64,000 nt of DNA from Anaeramoeba flamelloides (lineage: Eukaryota; Metamonada; Anaeramoebidae): NCBI GenBank assembly GCA_027625915.1, contig JANTQA010000016.1:3787001-3851000 (forward strand). Direction: 5' to 3'. The notes beneath the pieces were generated by a model, which had not been told where the DNA came from, searched no databases, and saw only the letters and a program-made list of their open reading frames with translations. A program made the translations under genes and the position numbers. Positions 46,930 through 59,150 of the stretch are shown one piece after another (within the stretch, counting starts at the first letter, position 1; each line of letters begins with the position of its first letter).

Positions 46930-48070
46930 AAGTGGTCAGTCCTCTACAAAAGTACGGTACAATAATAAAATATGTTATTGGTGGTCTTCTATACTTAAAA
47001 ATTTATGTAGATGCCAAGTGTCAAAAAATTATGATCAACTAAGAAAACACAAAAAAGAATATTTTTTATGAGGGATCAATGTTTATAATTCATTTTTTAC
47101 CAAAAAGAAAAACATATAAATTCATTTTATTTCTCACTTTCTAAAAAGTTTTTACCCAGTTTTATTGACATTTCCATCATTATTATTAAATAAAAAAGTT
47201 TTGTTGCCAGGAATATTAAAATAAAGATTAGTTTTCTTTTTGAGATATTCTTTTGGGTAATAAAAAAAAATGATATATTCAATTGAATAATAAATAATAG
47301 TATTTTTATAAGAATGGTAGTTATAATAATTAAAGTTTTAAAGTCTTTTAAAAATTTTACCAAGAAATTTTATATTTGTTTACAAATAAAATTCATTTTT
47401 CAAAATAAATTGTGATTGAAGAGATTTGGAAATAGAGTAAAGTTTATCCTCAAAATTCAAAATAAATTTTATTCTGACAAAAGTTATTTAAATTGTTATA
47501 AGGTTTCTTGTAAATAAGACCAAACAATTTTTTCAAAATTTTTTTTTTGCAATTGTTTCACATTTTTTGAAACCCAGAAAAAGACTTTTTTAAAACCTCA
47601 AGAATAAAAAATTTTTACTTAATAGATCTCAATTTAATTGAGAAACTTTGTTAAGTTACTATCCAAATATTCATTTATTCAATCCTCTATACCCCAATTA
47701 GTTTTATTGGTTGAGATTTTTATTGAATATCAATTATAAAAAAAAAATAAAATATTTTCTTTCTAAATAAAGACTTTCCAAAATGAAACGAAAAAAATAT
47801 TTTACACCATTGTCAAGAATCAACTTAATTGTTAATAAAAATAAACTAATATGTTACTTTTTTGAGTTTTATATTGGAAACATGCAAATTTTGGATTTCA
47901 AAAAAGAGAACCTATTTAATAAATAGTTTAGATGAGGTTACTCATTCATCTCATAAGCCGATTCACAAATTAGGTAAAAAAATTGTTTTTTCAAGGATCT
48001 TGTAAAGATTGTTTTTTCTATTTTTCAAAAATTATCCTTACTTAAAAGGTTTTTTTAATGAAATTTAAAG
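46930..48070. repeat. dispersed repeat I, copy 2
   Basis: Collinear with 32820-34090 (AAATTCATTTTATTTCTC, TTTCCATCATTATTATT, AGGAATATTAAAATAAAG, TTTTATATTGGAAACATGC, TTTAGATGAGGTT). No ORF and no resolved ends. Confidence 0.6.
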
Positions 48071-51000
48071 TTTATTTTACTGTTTTCGTTTATGAATATT
48101 CACTCTTATCTTAATATTAGTATTTTTCTTATTTAGAATTCATCTTATATTAGTTGATTCTTAAAATAATTAAATTTTTCATTTTTGGCTTGAATTCTCT
48201 TAAAGTGAAATAAAGTTCATTTTTTTCAAAATCTTGGAAATTCTCCAGAATTACCAAATCATAATCTAAATCAGGTTTTGATGAATATATCTATTTAAAA
48301 GCAAATAATTTCTGATAGAAAATCAAAGAACTCTTCAAAAAAAAATTGATTATTTATAAAAAAAAAAAATGTACAAAAAAGAAAAAAAAAATATATTAAA
48401 GATCAGATAAAAACAATTATTAAATTTTATTTTGTTTTAATTTGATTTAAAAGTTAAATTTATCTTTTCTTTCCATCAACTCAAATAATGAACAACTGGA
48501 ACGAAATTATCATTTACCGATCTGTCGTAGCATTATATATTGTGTATAAGAATAAAAGACTTTGAATATTACCAAACCCTTCATGTAAATTCAATATTTA
48601 TTAATTTCACAGTCAAATATTGTACCAACCTCTTTTTTTTGAAAATTCTAAATAAATAACCAATTTTAATAAACTTTTTATATTTGATTTTATTATCTAA
48701 AATACTATTAGAATTATAAGAATAAAAATAATTGATATATCAGTTCCCCAAAAACTTAATTAAAGGTCTTTCAAGGTAAAAATAATCCAAGTAATCAATC
48801 TTGAAAAATATACAAGTATTTTTATTCTTGGATATCCAAAAGATTTCATTTTTATATACCAAGTCAATTTCATCTCGGAATAAATCATTTTGATTTTTTT
48901 TTTTAACTCTTTTTCAATTTTTAAATTTATTTGTCAAATTTAAAACTTTTTAAAAATCAAAAGTAATTTTTTAAAATAAAACAATCCTAAAGATACTAAA
49001 TTTTCAAAGAGAGACAATAAAAATGAATCTCCAAAACTCACATAATCAACAACAACTATAACAACACACCTCTTTAAATATTGCTTTAGTTTTGAAATAT
49101 TTCCAAGATAAGAGGAATTATTACCTAATGAAGAAACTCTATTAATTGAAAATTGCAGATCAACATTTTGAGGTTAAAAAAAACTTTCCATACTTTAATG
49201 ATCAGAACTTTAAATGGAAGAAACTCACCCAAACATTTGTCTATTGGTAAAAATTACAAATTTTTTCCAAACCAGAGGAAAAGTGAATCATAAATTTAAA
49301 TTATGGTCGTTTCTCTTTTATAGTATAACAAATACTTGAAAGATATTTCAATTTTTAAATTTTTTTCAATTGTAGAACAAGACAATACATAATAAATAAT
49401 TATTGTTTGAAAACCTCGTTATCTTGTTTTTAAATTCTTCTTTTTTTCAAAAGTTTGATTTTTGAGAAAATTTCAAAACTAAGGTTAGGTGGTTTGTTTT
49501 TTAATTGTTAACTTGGATCTAAATGGGAATTTATCTTTTAAAGGTAAAATACTTTTTAAAAAAAATCTTTTATTCTTGATTTCAACACATTTTTCTTCAA
49601 TTGGTTTTTTATTCTTTGTTTGTCTCTAAATTTGGAATTGTAATTATTTTGTCAAAAAAAATTATTTTTCTTTTCCTTTCTTTCATTTTAGACTGAACTG
49701 TATAAATAACTTGACAATTACTATTTCGAAATCCTTTATTTTGGTTCTATTTCCCAAGAATATATATATATATATATATATATTTATTTGATGATCTGAA
49801 CAAAAAGATTTGTAAATAGATTTCGTTTTTTTCACACAAACACTTTTATTAAATATTTTTTATTTACGAAAAATAGTTCCTTTCGAGAAAAAAAACACGT
49901 TTTTTAGTTGAAAAAATATTTATTAGGGAAAAAAAATTCTTCCCAAAAAGGTATTTATTCACAAAAAAAAAATGTCATTTTACAAAAAATTAACAATAAG
50001 GACTATTGTTTCAAATTTGGACCGAAAACTCCATTTATTAGGAGTGCAATGAACAAATATATGGCTAATTGTAGCAAAATTTTTTAAAAAATATCGATTG
50101 TGATAATAAAAAATTCTTATTTTTGTGTTTATTTTTGTGTTTATTTTTTTGTTTTTTTCTTATTCAAATCACAAATTGTCACAGCTATAATTGTATCTAA
50201 CTTTTTTTGATTTTTTTTGAAACTAAATTGAGAATCCCATTCTAAATTCCAAGCGTTTTCAATTCCTTTATAAATAAGTTTCAAAAAAATCCCCTAATTA
50301 AGCCCTAGGAAACAGAAAAAAGATCAGATTTGTTTTATTTTATGGTGTTAAAGGTGTGTTCTTGGGAATGAAAAAAAACGTGTAAAATCAAACAATGAGG
50401 AAATAATTTTAGTAGATACGTTTACAGCCATTGATAAATAATATTGTTAATTTGTCAAAAATAAATAATAATAATAAAATTGTTTTTGGGATTGGTATTG
50501 TATTTTTATTTATTTATTTTTTTTTTTACAAACCATATGCAAAAATCTATGTCTTTATTTTTTACATTTTTTTTTTTCAAATTTATAATTTTTCCAAAAA
50601 CTATGAAACTATTCCAGTATATCCGCAATAACCAAGAAAAATAAACTTGTTAGTAGATTTTTTGTTTAAAACGACTCTGATAAATTTGTTCATTGAATAA
50701 AAATTTTTGAGGATGAAACAGAAATTTGAAAAAAAAAAAATAATTCTTGTAAAAAAAACAACAACTTTTTTCATTCTTTGATTAAATCGATTTCTTTATA
50801 ACTAGAAATCCCAGATTTTTTGATAAGTTTCCTTTCTAATTTCTGTATACATAAAAAGTATCAGAATTTTTGGAAAAATTACAAATTTATTTAAAAAACT
50901 TGTAAATTAAGATTTGGATTTTGCATGAAAGAAATTAGAAAGATTATGATTTAAATAATTCAAACGATATTGCCACCTAAATTTTTAAAAAGTATAACAA

Positions 51001-51716
51001 ATAAGTTTCTATAAAACAGTTGATAAATTCAATTCGAAATATTTTTTGGATTATTTCAAGAACCATTTTTGCCACACTTTTTGAAGGTGGGTTTGTGTTT
51101 TAATTTTAATGATAATTTATTTCTTAATACTAACTATATTATTTTTTCTTGTTCTATTAATCAAAAATTATTTTCTATACAAAATTGGGTAATTCAATTT
51201 TTTAAAAAGGTATTTAACTGAAATTTAAACACACAAAAAAAAAAAAAATTGAATTATAATTGAAATTTAACAACACCCAGACTTTTTTTTTTTTAGTTCA
51301 TCATCAAAATTTTTTATATAAAGTTTTTCTTCTTCGCTTTCTGAATATTCGTTAATTGTGATTTTTTGTTCCTATTATAAATAAATAAATTAATTAAAAT
51401 AATTTAATAAAACATGTTGGTTGTACTGAAGTTAATAATGAAATATTATAATTTTTTTTTTATTATAAAAAAAAAAATAAAAACAAACATCAAATGAAAG
51501 CTGAATATCTCCTTTCTGTATTTGTTGATAAATTTTGTTTGCGGTTTCTTCAAAAATCTAGAATAAATAAATTATAAAATAGTAAAAGAAGAAGAAGAGG
51601 AAAATGTAATCATATTAAATAATTTATAAATATTTTTGATATATGGTGTAACAATAAATAAAGTTAAATTCAAAATTTTTTCGCTCTGTTTTAATTTTTA
51701 GCATAAAACTATTTTC
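48071..51716. other. long gene-free region
   Basis: About 3.6 kb of AT-rich DNA without a supported gene. It includes an (AT)n tract at 49757-49783. The frame at 50431-50631 is hydrophobic but is I/F/Y/K-biased, as any T-rich DNA gives, and lacks a family signature. Confidence 0.45.
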
Positions 51717-52240
51717 CAGACAAGGGGGGTGCCAGTTGATAATGGTAAAATGTATGTGTTTAAACGATTTGAATGGATATTAGAAGAAAAAATTTAATTT
51801 TGAAAATTTTAAAATTGAAATCATTTTTTGATTTTTTTGTTTGTTTTCTTTTTTTTGATTTTTTTTTGAAATGTAATTTATTTGCAAAAAAAAATTTTAA
51901 TGCTAGATCAATAGTTATTTGGTTAAAACAATGTTATTCTAATGTTATTGAAACAGTGAAAATGATTGTAGAGAAATCATATTGATTTATATTCAAATTT
52001 TCTTTGAATTTCAATTGGGAGATCAAAAAGAATGTTGTTTTTGTTTTTCTCAATAGAGCACTAAGAATTTTAGTTTTGAATTTTTTAAGAAAAGCTATTC
52101 ATTTATTAGTTGTATTTCAATCATAATGGTGTCAACTATTCTTTGACGTGTTTTATTCAACTTATTTCTAATTTTTTTCTTGTAAGGCTAATTATAAAAA
52201 AAAATGGATATTTGAAAAAAAAATCGGGACACTTTAACAG
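51717..52240. mobile_element. TIR element G, copy 3
   Basis: Left CAGACAAGGGGGGTGCCAG; right CGGGACACTTTAACAG; 524 bp. Internal AGATCAATAGTTATTTGG, TGTTATTGAAACAGTG and GGATATTTGAAAAAAA agree with the other copies. Confidence 0.8.
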
Positions 52241-52805
52241 AATCCAAGTTTAATTTCTCTTTAATGTTTGTGTTTGTTTGATAGTCATTATTATGATTTT
52301 TTTTTTTTTTTTTTGCTTTCTGTGAATTCTATTTTGGAAACATAAATTAGGTTTATTTTAAAGAGTATGGACATTTTGTAATAAAATGTTATCATTTAAA
52401 AAAAATCTAGTTATTGTTAAATTTGTTTTCATTTTTGTAATTATTGTTCAGATTAGTAAGAGGAAATTTTCTGAATAAACATTTTCTGAAAAAGTAATAT
52501 ATTGCCGAGAAAACCAGTAAATACCACAATTGGAATTTCCAAAGTTAATCATAAAGAAGAATTTCAACACTTTAGAAATTCTATGAAATGCCTATAACAA
52601 GAAAAAATCGATTTTAATTTTTAAACTTTACAAAAAATAGGATTTTGCAAATTGTGAATAGATAAACATGTATCGTTTTGATTTCAGTTTTATGCACAAC
52701 AATATACTTGAATTGATAAAATAATTTTTAAAATTTAATATCCAGCCAAATTGAAAAATAAGATCTTTAAAAAAAAAAGTATTTGTTTTTTTTATTGTAA
52801 TTTAA

Positions 52806-53700
52806 GGGAGGAGTTTAGAATTCCTCTTGTTTGCCTTTAGGTTTTCTTGAGTTTTCTGTTTATTTGGAAAATTAAGATAGATTTTTGTTAGGTTTTTTTT
52901 ACTTTTTGTATTTTATTTGGAAAATCTTATTATTTCGTTAGTTTTTTTTGAGTTTTCTATTTATTTGGAAAATCAATAGATTTTCGTTAGGTTTTCTTGA
53001 GTTTTCTGTTTATTTGGAAAATTAATAAAGATTTTTGTTAGGTTTTTTTGAGTTTTCTATTTATTTGTAAAGTGTTCTAGGTTTTTTTGAGGTTTTCTAT
53101 TTTATTTCGAAAATCTATTGATTTCGTTAGTTTTTTTTGAGTTTTCTATTTATTTGTAAAATCGATTTATTTAGAAAATAAAATAGAAAACCTCAAAAAA
53201 ACCTAGAACACTTCACAGATAAAACAGAAAACCTCAAGAAAACCGCCATTAGGTTTTTTTTAATTTTCAAAATTAAAAAAAAAGTTAGGCACTCTACGAC
53301 ACTCTACGGCACTTGACGACACGACTGTTTGTTAATATTTCCCTATATCAAAATTATTTTCAAATAATTTTGTACTTTCCAACTTGGATTATTTTTTAAT
53401 TGATTAATTCGGTAATTTTCTAGTTCAGATTCTAATTCTTTTAAATTTCTAGATTTCCAATTAATGTTTTCTGTTTCTTTTTCTCTGAAGTGAAGAAGAT
53501 TTATTAATGCTAATTTGGGTAATATTCAATTTTTCATTTTTAAAAAATTCACAAAAATCAAAGTGCACCGATAATTTTTGAGCTTTTTTTGGATTAACGT
53601 AATAATAAAAGTTCCATTTTCTTTGAAAAAATCGATTTGTATACACTTTTTGAGTTTTTCTGAAAATCTGAATTTTTTATTATTCTTTTTTTTATAATGG
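52806..53700 (-). pseudogene. LINE fragment with hairpin-rich 3' region (D3)
   Basis: Read on the - strand, 53700-53341 encodes decayed LINE protein (LPKLALINLLHFREKE, NINWKSRNLKELE, NNPSWKVQNYLKI) that aligns with the LPNLEKLIKF / INWNSKDII / STSWKVQKYF part of the 44750 copy. It then passes directly into a hairpin-module region (53330-52830). The CPLC...CP motif that should lie between is absent, so an internal deletion or recombination is likely. The module region contains long inverted arms, for example GTGTTCTAGGTTTTTTTGAG at 53070 against its complement ending ~53210. The - strand 3' end is GGCAAACAAGAGGAATTC, CTCCTCCCTTAA, then A-rich sequence. Confidence 0.75.
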
Positions 53701-53892
53701 CCGCTTTTCTGGTTTTAAAGAAAACAAAAGAATCAAATAATTTTAATTAAAGAACTGGTAAGAATTAGTGATTAAAATGAAAATGATCCAATTTTTAAAA
53801 CCTATTCTCGTTGTCCTAGATGAAATAAACAATTCGTTTTTCTTTAAAAAGGGAGTATTTGAGTTTGATCGAAAATTACACTTAGATATATA

Positions 53893-54391
53893 GTAGTGAA
53901 AAAAATACCGGGCATGAAAATAATCCCCTAGAAAAGATTTTTAATTGTGAATATTAGGAAAATTGTTGTTTAAATACAAATATTTAGAATCAAATCCTTT
54001 TGAGAAAGAATCAAATTTTTTATGAGCCTCTTAATAAACCTACTTAAAGTTCATTAAAGTAAGGTATCTCTAGAATACTCGGGTAATTGTTTGATAGCAT
54101 AAGTAGATCAACTTTTTTTAAAAAACAATCGAGTTTTATAGAGGTTTAGTAGAGTTTGGAAAATGATAATTTTTATTCTTGTTTTTTGATTGATTGAATG
54201 CTGTTTTGAACAAGTGTGATTTCATTAATCATGATTCTAATAAGTGGGTGAGTTATAATTTTCACACTTTTATTCATAAAAAAAAGGATTTGATTTTAAA
54301 TATTAGAAATTATACATAACAATTTTCCTAATATTCACAATTAAAAATCTTATCTGTTAGTATTTTCATGTCCAGGTATTTTAATCACTAC
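53893..54391. mobile_element. TIR element P, copy A
   Basis: 499 bp. The left end is GTAGTGAAAAAAATACCGGG then CATGAAAATAATCCCCTAG. The right end in reverse complement is GTAGTGATTAAAATACCTGG then ACATGAAAATACTAACAG. The inverted ends extend ~70 bp to AATATTAGGAAAATTG. No ORF. Confidence 0.85.
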
Positions 54392-54565
54392 TTTACAAGA
54401 AAAACAATCAATTTTTGGAGAAAACAATGAAAATTAGAAAACCAAATCAACTTTTTGAAAAATCTAAACTTAACTATCACTAAAAAGGCAATATCAGATA
54501 AGCCAAATAAAATAATTAAAAAATTTAAAAAGAATAAATAAAATTAAAAGATATATGAGTGTAAA

Positions 54566-54965
54566 TCAAATCCTTATTATAAATAACCAATTTTTTTATG
54601 AGATTAGTAATAAACCTACCTAAAGTTCATCAAAGTAAGGTGTCTCTAGAATACTCGAGTAATTGTTTGATATCCTATGTTGATCAACTTTTTTTAAAAA
54701 ACAATCGAGTTTTATAGAATTTTACTAGAGTTTGGAAAATGATAATTTTTATTCTTGTTTTTTGATTGAGTGAAATGTGTTTTGAACAAGTGTAATTTCT
54801 TTAATCATCATTCTAATAAGTGGGTGAGTTATAATTTAAAAAGTTTAATTCTTAAAAAAAAGGATTTGATTGTAAATAATTGTAATTACACATCAATTTT
54901 CTAATATTCACAATTAAAAATATTTTCTAGGGGATTTTTTTCATGTCCGGTATTTTTTTCACTGC
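54566..54965. mobile_element. TIR element P, copy B (left end missing)
   Basis: A direct repeat of copy A from AATCAAATCCTT onward (shared GGTGTCTCTAGAATACTCG-like core and CAATCGAGTTTTATAGA). It retains only the right terminus, AATCCCC-type TIR ending TTTTTTTCACTGC. The last exon of the Rab model overlaps this terminus. Confidence 0.8.
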
Positions 54966-55800
54966 TTTATTCTTATTTTCAGATTTGTTTTTAAATTTAT
55001 GTATCAGCTAAATCACTTAAATGAGAAATTAACAAGAGACTTGTAAATTCTTCAAATTACAAGCTCACTATTTTTATTTTAAGCTAAGCCTGGTACTTAG
55101 ACAATCCAAGCACCAAAAGAAAAAAGAAAAATTAATTGGCATACTTTTTCAATATTGTAAGAAGACTGAGCGCTTGTTTCAAAAAATAAAAATCCGTTTT
55201 CTTTAGCAAATTTTACTCCTTCTTCATACGATACTTGTCTTTTTGATTCAAGATCTCTTTTGTTACCAACAATTGTAATAAAGGTGTTTGGTGAAGCATT
55301 CAATTGCACGTCTTCTAACCAATCCATAACGCTATTAAACGAATTCCGATCAGTTATGTCGTAAACTATGAGTGCGCCAACTGCTCGCCGAAAGTAAGGC
55401 TTTGTAATAGATCGATACGTTTCTTGGCCCGCAGTGTCCTATTGTTAATTTTATTAAAAAAGAGTGATTACAACACACAAGGGAAGGAAGCAAGGAAGCA
55501 AGCAAGCAAGCAAGCAAGCAAACAAACAAGCAAGAAAGAGAGATTATAATTCGAAAAAAAAGATTGTGTTTTGTCTTTTAGAAAAACTATTCGTTCTGAG
55601 AAACTTCAACTTTAACATACCCATATTTGAAGAACCACGCTTTTTCCCATTAATTCAATCGGAACACTTCCAAATTCGACACCGATCGTAGCTTCATAGC
55701 CTAGATTAAATTCATCGTCAAGGTACCTTAATATTATACACGACTTACCAACACCCGAATTGCCAACAACAATTAATTTAAAAATTTGTTTGGAGTTCAT
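54927..55800 (-). CDS. Rab GTPase, Rab2/4/14-like, three exons
   Basis: A small GTPase of vesicle traffic that cycles between GDP and GTP on membranes. Exon 1 (55800-55621) has the P-loop GNSGVGKS (13-20), then switch I Thr38 in ATIGVEFG and LQIW. A 182-nt intron (GTATGT...ACAATAG) follows, and exon 2 (55438-55145) starts exactly at DTAGQE (61-66). It then has RSITKPYFRRAVGALIVYDI, WLEDVQLNASPNTFI, GNKRDLESKR (118-127) and ETSAQ (147-151). LQIWDTAGQE, WLED and NKxDLES are typical of the Rab2/4/14 group. After NIEK158 a GTATGC donor opens intron 2. The exon 3 shown (55007-54927, after TTTAG) is my best guess: it adds a K/N-rich tail, LIHKFKNKSENKNK, and stops inside MITE P. It lacks the prenylated cysteines that Rabs need for membrane anchorage. 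The gene may be 3'-truncated. Core call is firm, C-terminus uncertain. Confidence 0.88.
55483..55543. repeat. AAGC/CAAG tetranucleotide array in Rab intron 1
   Basis: About 15 imperfect CAAG units, some varied to CAAA. It lies wholly inside the intron (55439-55620). Confidence 0.9.
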
Positions 55801-56889
55801 TCAAATAAGATTGTGTTTAAAAAATGAAATAACAACCACAACGTTTGATTTGTGTTGTGTTTTTTTTGAGGTCAATTTTCTAAACCAAAAAGATAATAAA
55901 TTTTTCCTTCCAAAGTTTGTGTTTCCCAGACTTTTTTTTTCGTTCATTTTTCAAAATTATAAAGAACAAATCAAGTTTTTAAGTCATAGAATTATCATTT
56001 AGTTTTAACAGTAACTTTGCTTTCACTGAGTTTTAAACGATTTTAATATTCAATGAGAAAATATTTTGAACTTTAATATTTGTTTTTCAACTTTCAAATC
56101 AATTTATTTTTGAAAAAACAATTTAACTTGTTTTGTTAGTTATGTTTAGAAATTCTCTTAGATGTTATTTAAACCATCTAATTCTCTGTCTGTTTTTTAA
56201 AAGTTCGAATAATCCTTTTTATACTTGAGTACAATAAAAATCGAGAAGATCACTCTCAATTCAAATGAACAATAATATCTTTTAATTGTGATCATTTGAG
56301 AACATTCTTAAAAATTCAGAAATATCTTTCATGTTTTGGAAATAAAAAGAAAAATTATTGAGTCTCCATTAATTTTATAATTGGGATATTGTTTAAATAT
56401 TCAAAAGTTAGAAATTAGAACAGCTAAATGCTACTTGATTATTTACAAATTTATCCTTAAAATATGTGAATATTACTGAATTTTTACTAATATTTCTGAT
56501 AGTTCAAAAAAATGGAATTTTCTGATGTTTTTGAAATTTCTAGATTTTTTGATGAGGAGGTTAAATGTAAAACATATTATGGTGTATTTGAAAAATAGTG
56601 TATAAAAATTAAAAAAAAAAATATTGTTTACAATGATCAAAATATCACAAGCCAAACAAATGTAATCCGTGATTTTTTTTCTTCTTGTTTGAATGGAACA
56701 CCCAATTCACTATACAATGGTTTACATAAGTTTAAAATCAATTTTGAAGATAAACATCCTAATATTTTAAGTAAATTTTAACTTAGTAATGCAATTTGTT
56801 CTAAATTTTTTGTAATAATAACAATTTTTTTGAAATTTTTTTGTTTTATTTTTGAAGATAAAAATTTTCTTGAATTTTTTTTTTTTTCC
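55801..56889. other. gene-free AT-rich region
   Basis: Rab 5' flank, then sequence with no supported feature. Confidence 0.4.
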
Positions 56890-57215
56890 ATTAAAGAGTG
56901 GGTACTAAAAGTCCACTTGTTTGCCCAAATCCCTAATTTGAATTAGATATATTGTTGAACCAAGTGAGAGCTGGTCATTTCTTCCAAAAATCGGATCCGC
57001 TCCATAAATTGAGAGGGATTTTGTTCCAATTCCGTTCAGTTTTTATAATAGTCAAAAAGATTCAATTCGGTCAAACGATTTCCTCAAAGAATTAGTGGTT
57101 CTAAGAAGCATAAGCTCGATTTTTAATGAAAATTACACCGTGGTGGCTATTTGAGAAAACAGTAAACAATAAGAAATAATGGTTAAGGGAATAGAACCCC
57201 GGCCTTCAGATAATT
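56890..57215 (-). repeat. probable 5'-truncated SINE-like retroposon
   Basis: An island clearly richer in G/C than its surroundings with no ORF. Read on the - strand it starts GGCCGGGGTTCTATTCCC, which resembles a tRNA T-arm / box B, and ends GGGCAAACAAGTGGAC, TTTTAGTACCCACTC, TTTAATGG and then an A-run. The end has the same layout as the LINE-linked D elements: GGCAAAYAAG, a short stem-loop (here GTGG/CCAC, there GAGG/CCTC), then A-rich sequence. A SINE borrowing a LINE 3' tail would look like this. It could instead be a structured RNA or a short LINE 3' end. Confidence 0.45.
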
Positions 57216-57299
57216 TTCTTGAATTTTTAACTCTATTTTTTGAGATAAATTTTCCAATTTGATCCTTTCATTTTTTTAATTTTTATTTTAAATAATAAG

Positions 57300-57445
57300 T
57301 CTTTTAGAAATTAATATCATATTTACTTATAGTTTTATTGTCAGTTTCTTTGATCTGTTAAAATATGGGCATTCTATTATAAAAAAAAGACACGTTTTAT
57401 TTTGAAACATTAATTAAACTTTTCAACAAGTATTATTTGACAACA
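57300..57445 (-). mobile_element. MITE-B fragment, copy 5
   Basis: Reverse orientation: the complement reads CTGTTGTCAAATAATAC, then AATGTTTCAAAATAAAAC and GATCAAAGAAACTGACAAT. Only the left end of the family is present. Confidence 0.75.
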
Positions 57446-57662
57446 GTTCGACAGTGGTAATATTTTAAAAAATATATTGAAAATGTAGATAGATGTTATT
57501 TTTATTGAATGCTGGTTGTTGTGTTCTTTTGTTAAAAATCCAAAAAGAATCTTATTCATATATATATATATATATATAGTAAATATGTTGTTTTAAGAAA
57601 ATTGAATTTTCAGAAAAATTTTATTAAATAAATGAATTAGGAAAATTAAATAAACTCTTTTT

Positions 57663-58010
57663 CAGTCAAAGGGGCCCAGTTTTATTGAAGAAATAGAACA
57701 CATTCTATGAGTTTAATTAATCTTCTCAAACTAAAATTTCAATTTTTAGATCAAAATCATTTTTCTCTAATTTTGCTTTTTTTTTTTTTTTTTTTTTCTT
57801 CTTTTCTTCTTCTGTTTCTCTTTTCTTTTTTTATAAATTAAATTTGAAAAAAAAAATGTTTGAAAACCCTTATTAACATTAAAAAAAAGTTAGACTTTGT
57901 ATGTTATTTTAAAATCCATACATTTACAAGTAAAAAATCTAATTGTCAACAATTTAGATTTCCTAAAGAAATTGAGAATTTTGCACGAGAAGTTCCAATG
58001 AATGGAGCCA
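57663..58010. mobile_element. TIR element G, copy 4 (partial)
   Basis: It begins with the best-kept family terminus, CAGTCAAAGGGGCCCAG. The sequence then drifts and contains long T-runs (57779-57797). Its later part resembles 46760-46920, and no right terminus is found. Confidence 0.55.
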
Positions 58011-58953
58011 AAAAAATTTTTTAACATTTTTTTCTTTTTGAAATTTATTTTTTGTTCAGTTTTTCTTTTATGATTATCGACTCTTATATGAATTTAATTA
58101 TTTCTCTTATTTCTAAATAATCTAAGTTTGTTTGATTCTTAAAAAATAAAGTGACTTTTCAATTTTTGGCTGGGTCACTTTGAGTGAAATGGAATTTATA
58201 TTCCCTATTTTTTGAAATACTATTTTTTTCAATTTTTTTTAAGTTCTTGATATTTTACATAGTTTATTTTACATAATATATTTTATAGAATTAATATTAT
58301 GCATTAGATAATATGTAATAGCTGTTCTAAAATTCAATTTTAGATTATTTTTTTTTGCAAAATTAATTTATTTAGTAAAAATGGTAATCAAAAATAATTT
58401 AGAACTGATATTACAAATTATAAATCTCAAAAAAAGATTATTCAAAAAAAAAAATATGAATAATAAAAAAGGGTTTCAACGGATAAGAAAATAGTTTTAG
58501 ATTTATAGGGTGTATTATTAAATTCCAAAATTGGTCAAATTGCATTTTTTTCGTACATTTGGGGTGTTTCTTGATTATTTTCAACAGTATCAAAACTTTT
58601 AATGTTTTTTAAGAGCTGTGGGGAGATCAAAAAAAAGCAAAAATTATTTTGCGATTGGTTGTATTTTATTACTTGAATTGTAGAAAATCGAAAATTTTAA
58701 AATCATCAATACTAATTATTTTTAAAAATTTGTTCAAATACAAATTTTAACCCCCAAATCTAAGTGGAAACTTTTTTCCCCATAAAACAAGTTACAAAAG
58801 TCTAATTGGTCTCTTAATTATTTTTTTTTTTCAAAATTCTTACCAACATTCTCTAACATACCATCCAAACGACTCGAAAGTACCCTAACATACCCTAAAA
58901 TATCCAAAATGATCTAACATACCTTAACTTACCCTGAAAATGTGTTTTAAATA
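58011..58953. other. gene-free region with short CTAACATACCCT array
   Basis: No gene. At 58850-58940 there is a degenerate array of CTAACATACC / ACCCTAA-like words (TACCCTAACATACCCTAAAA). Similar words occur inside element E and on the - strand near 31880-31935. The array ends where MITE-A copy 6 begins. Confidence 0.5.
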
Positions 58954-59150
58954 CAGTCAGCTCCACTTTTAAGGCACAAACTCTCAACAAAATTTTAGGA
59001 ACAAAAAAATCTCAAATTAAGTCACAAAATTTGTAATTTTTTTTTTTTACAATTTATTTTACCATAATCTGAATTTTATGCTTTAATTTGAGATTTTCAT
59101 TGTGCATTAAATTTCGTTGAAAGTTTGTGCCTTAAAAGTGGAACTGGCTG
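58954..59150. mobile_element. MITE-A copy 6
   Basis: 197 bp, TA-flanked. Left CAGTCAGCTCCACTTTTAAG; right TTAAAAGTGGAACTGGCTG. Among the best-preserved copies. Confidence 0.95.

Noticed and set aside
55097-55144. Rab C-terminus read straight through to FGAWIV
   Set aside because: The frame crosses a GTATGC donor after NIEK and continues into T-rich intron-like sequence with no Rab helix 5.
57170-57215. tRNA gene on the - strand (GGGGTTCTATTCCC T-arm)
   Set aside because: No matching acceptor, D or anticodon arms upstream, and the T-loop lacks the usual purine after TTC. Kept only as part of a possible SINE.
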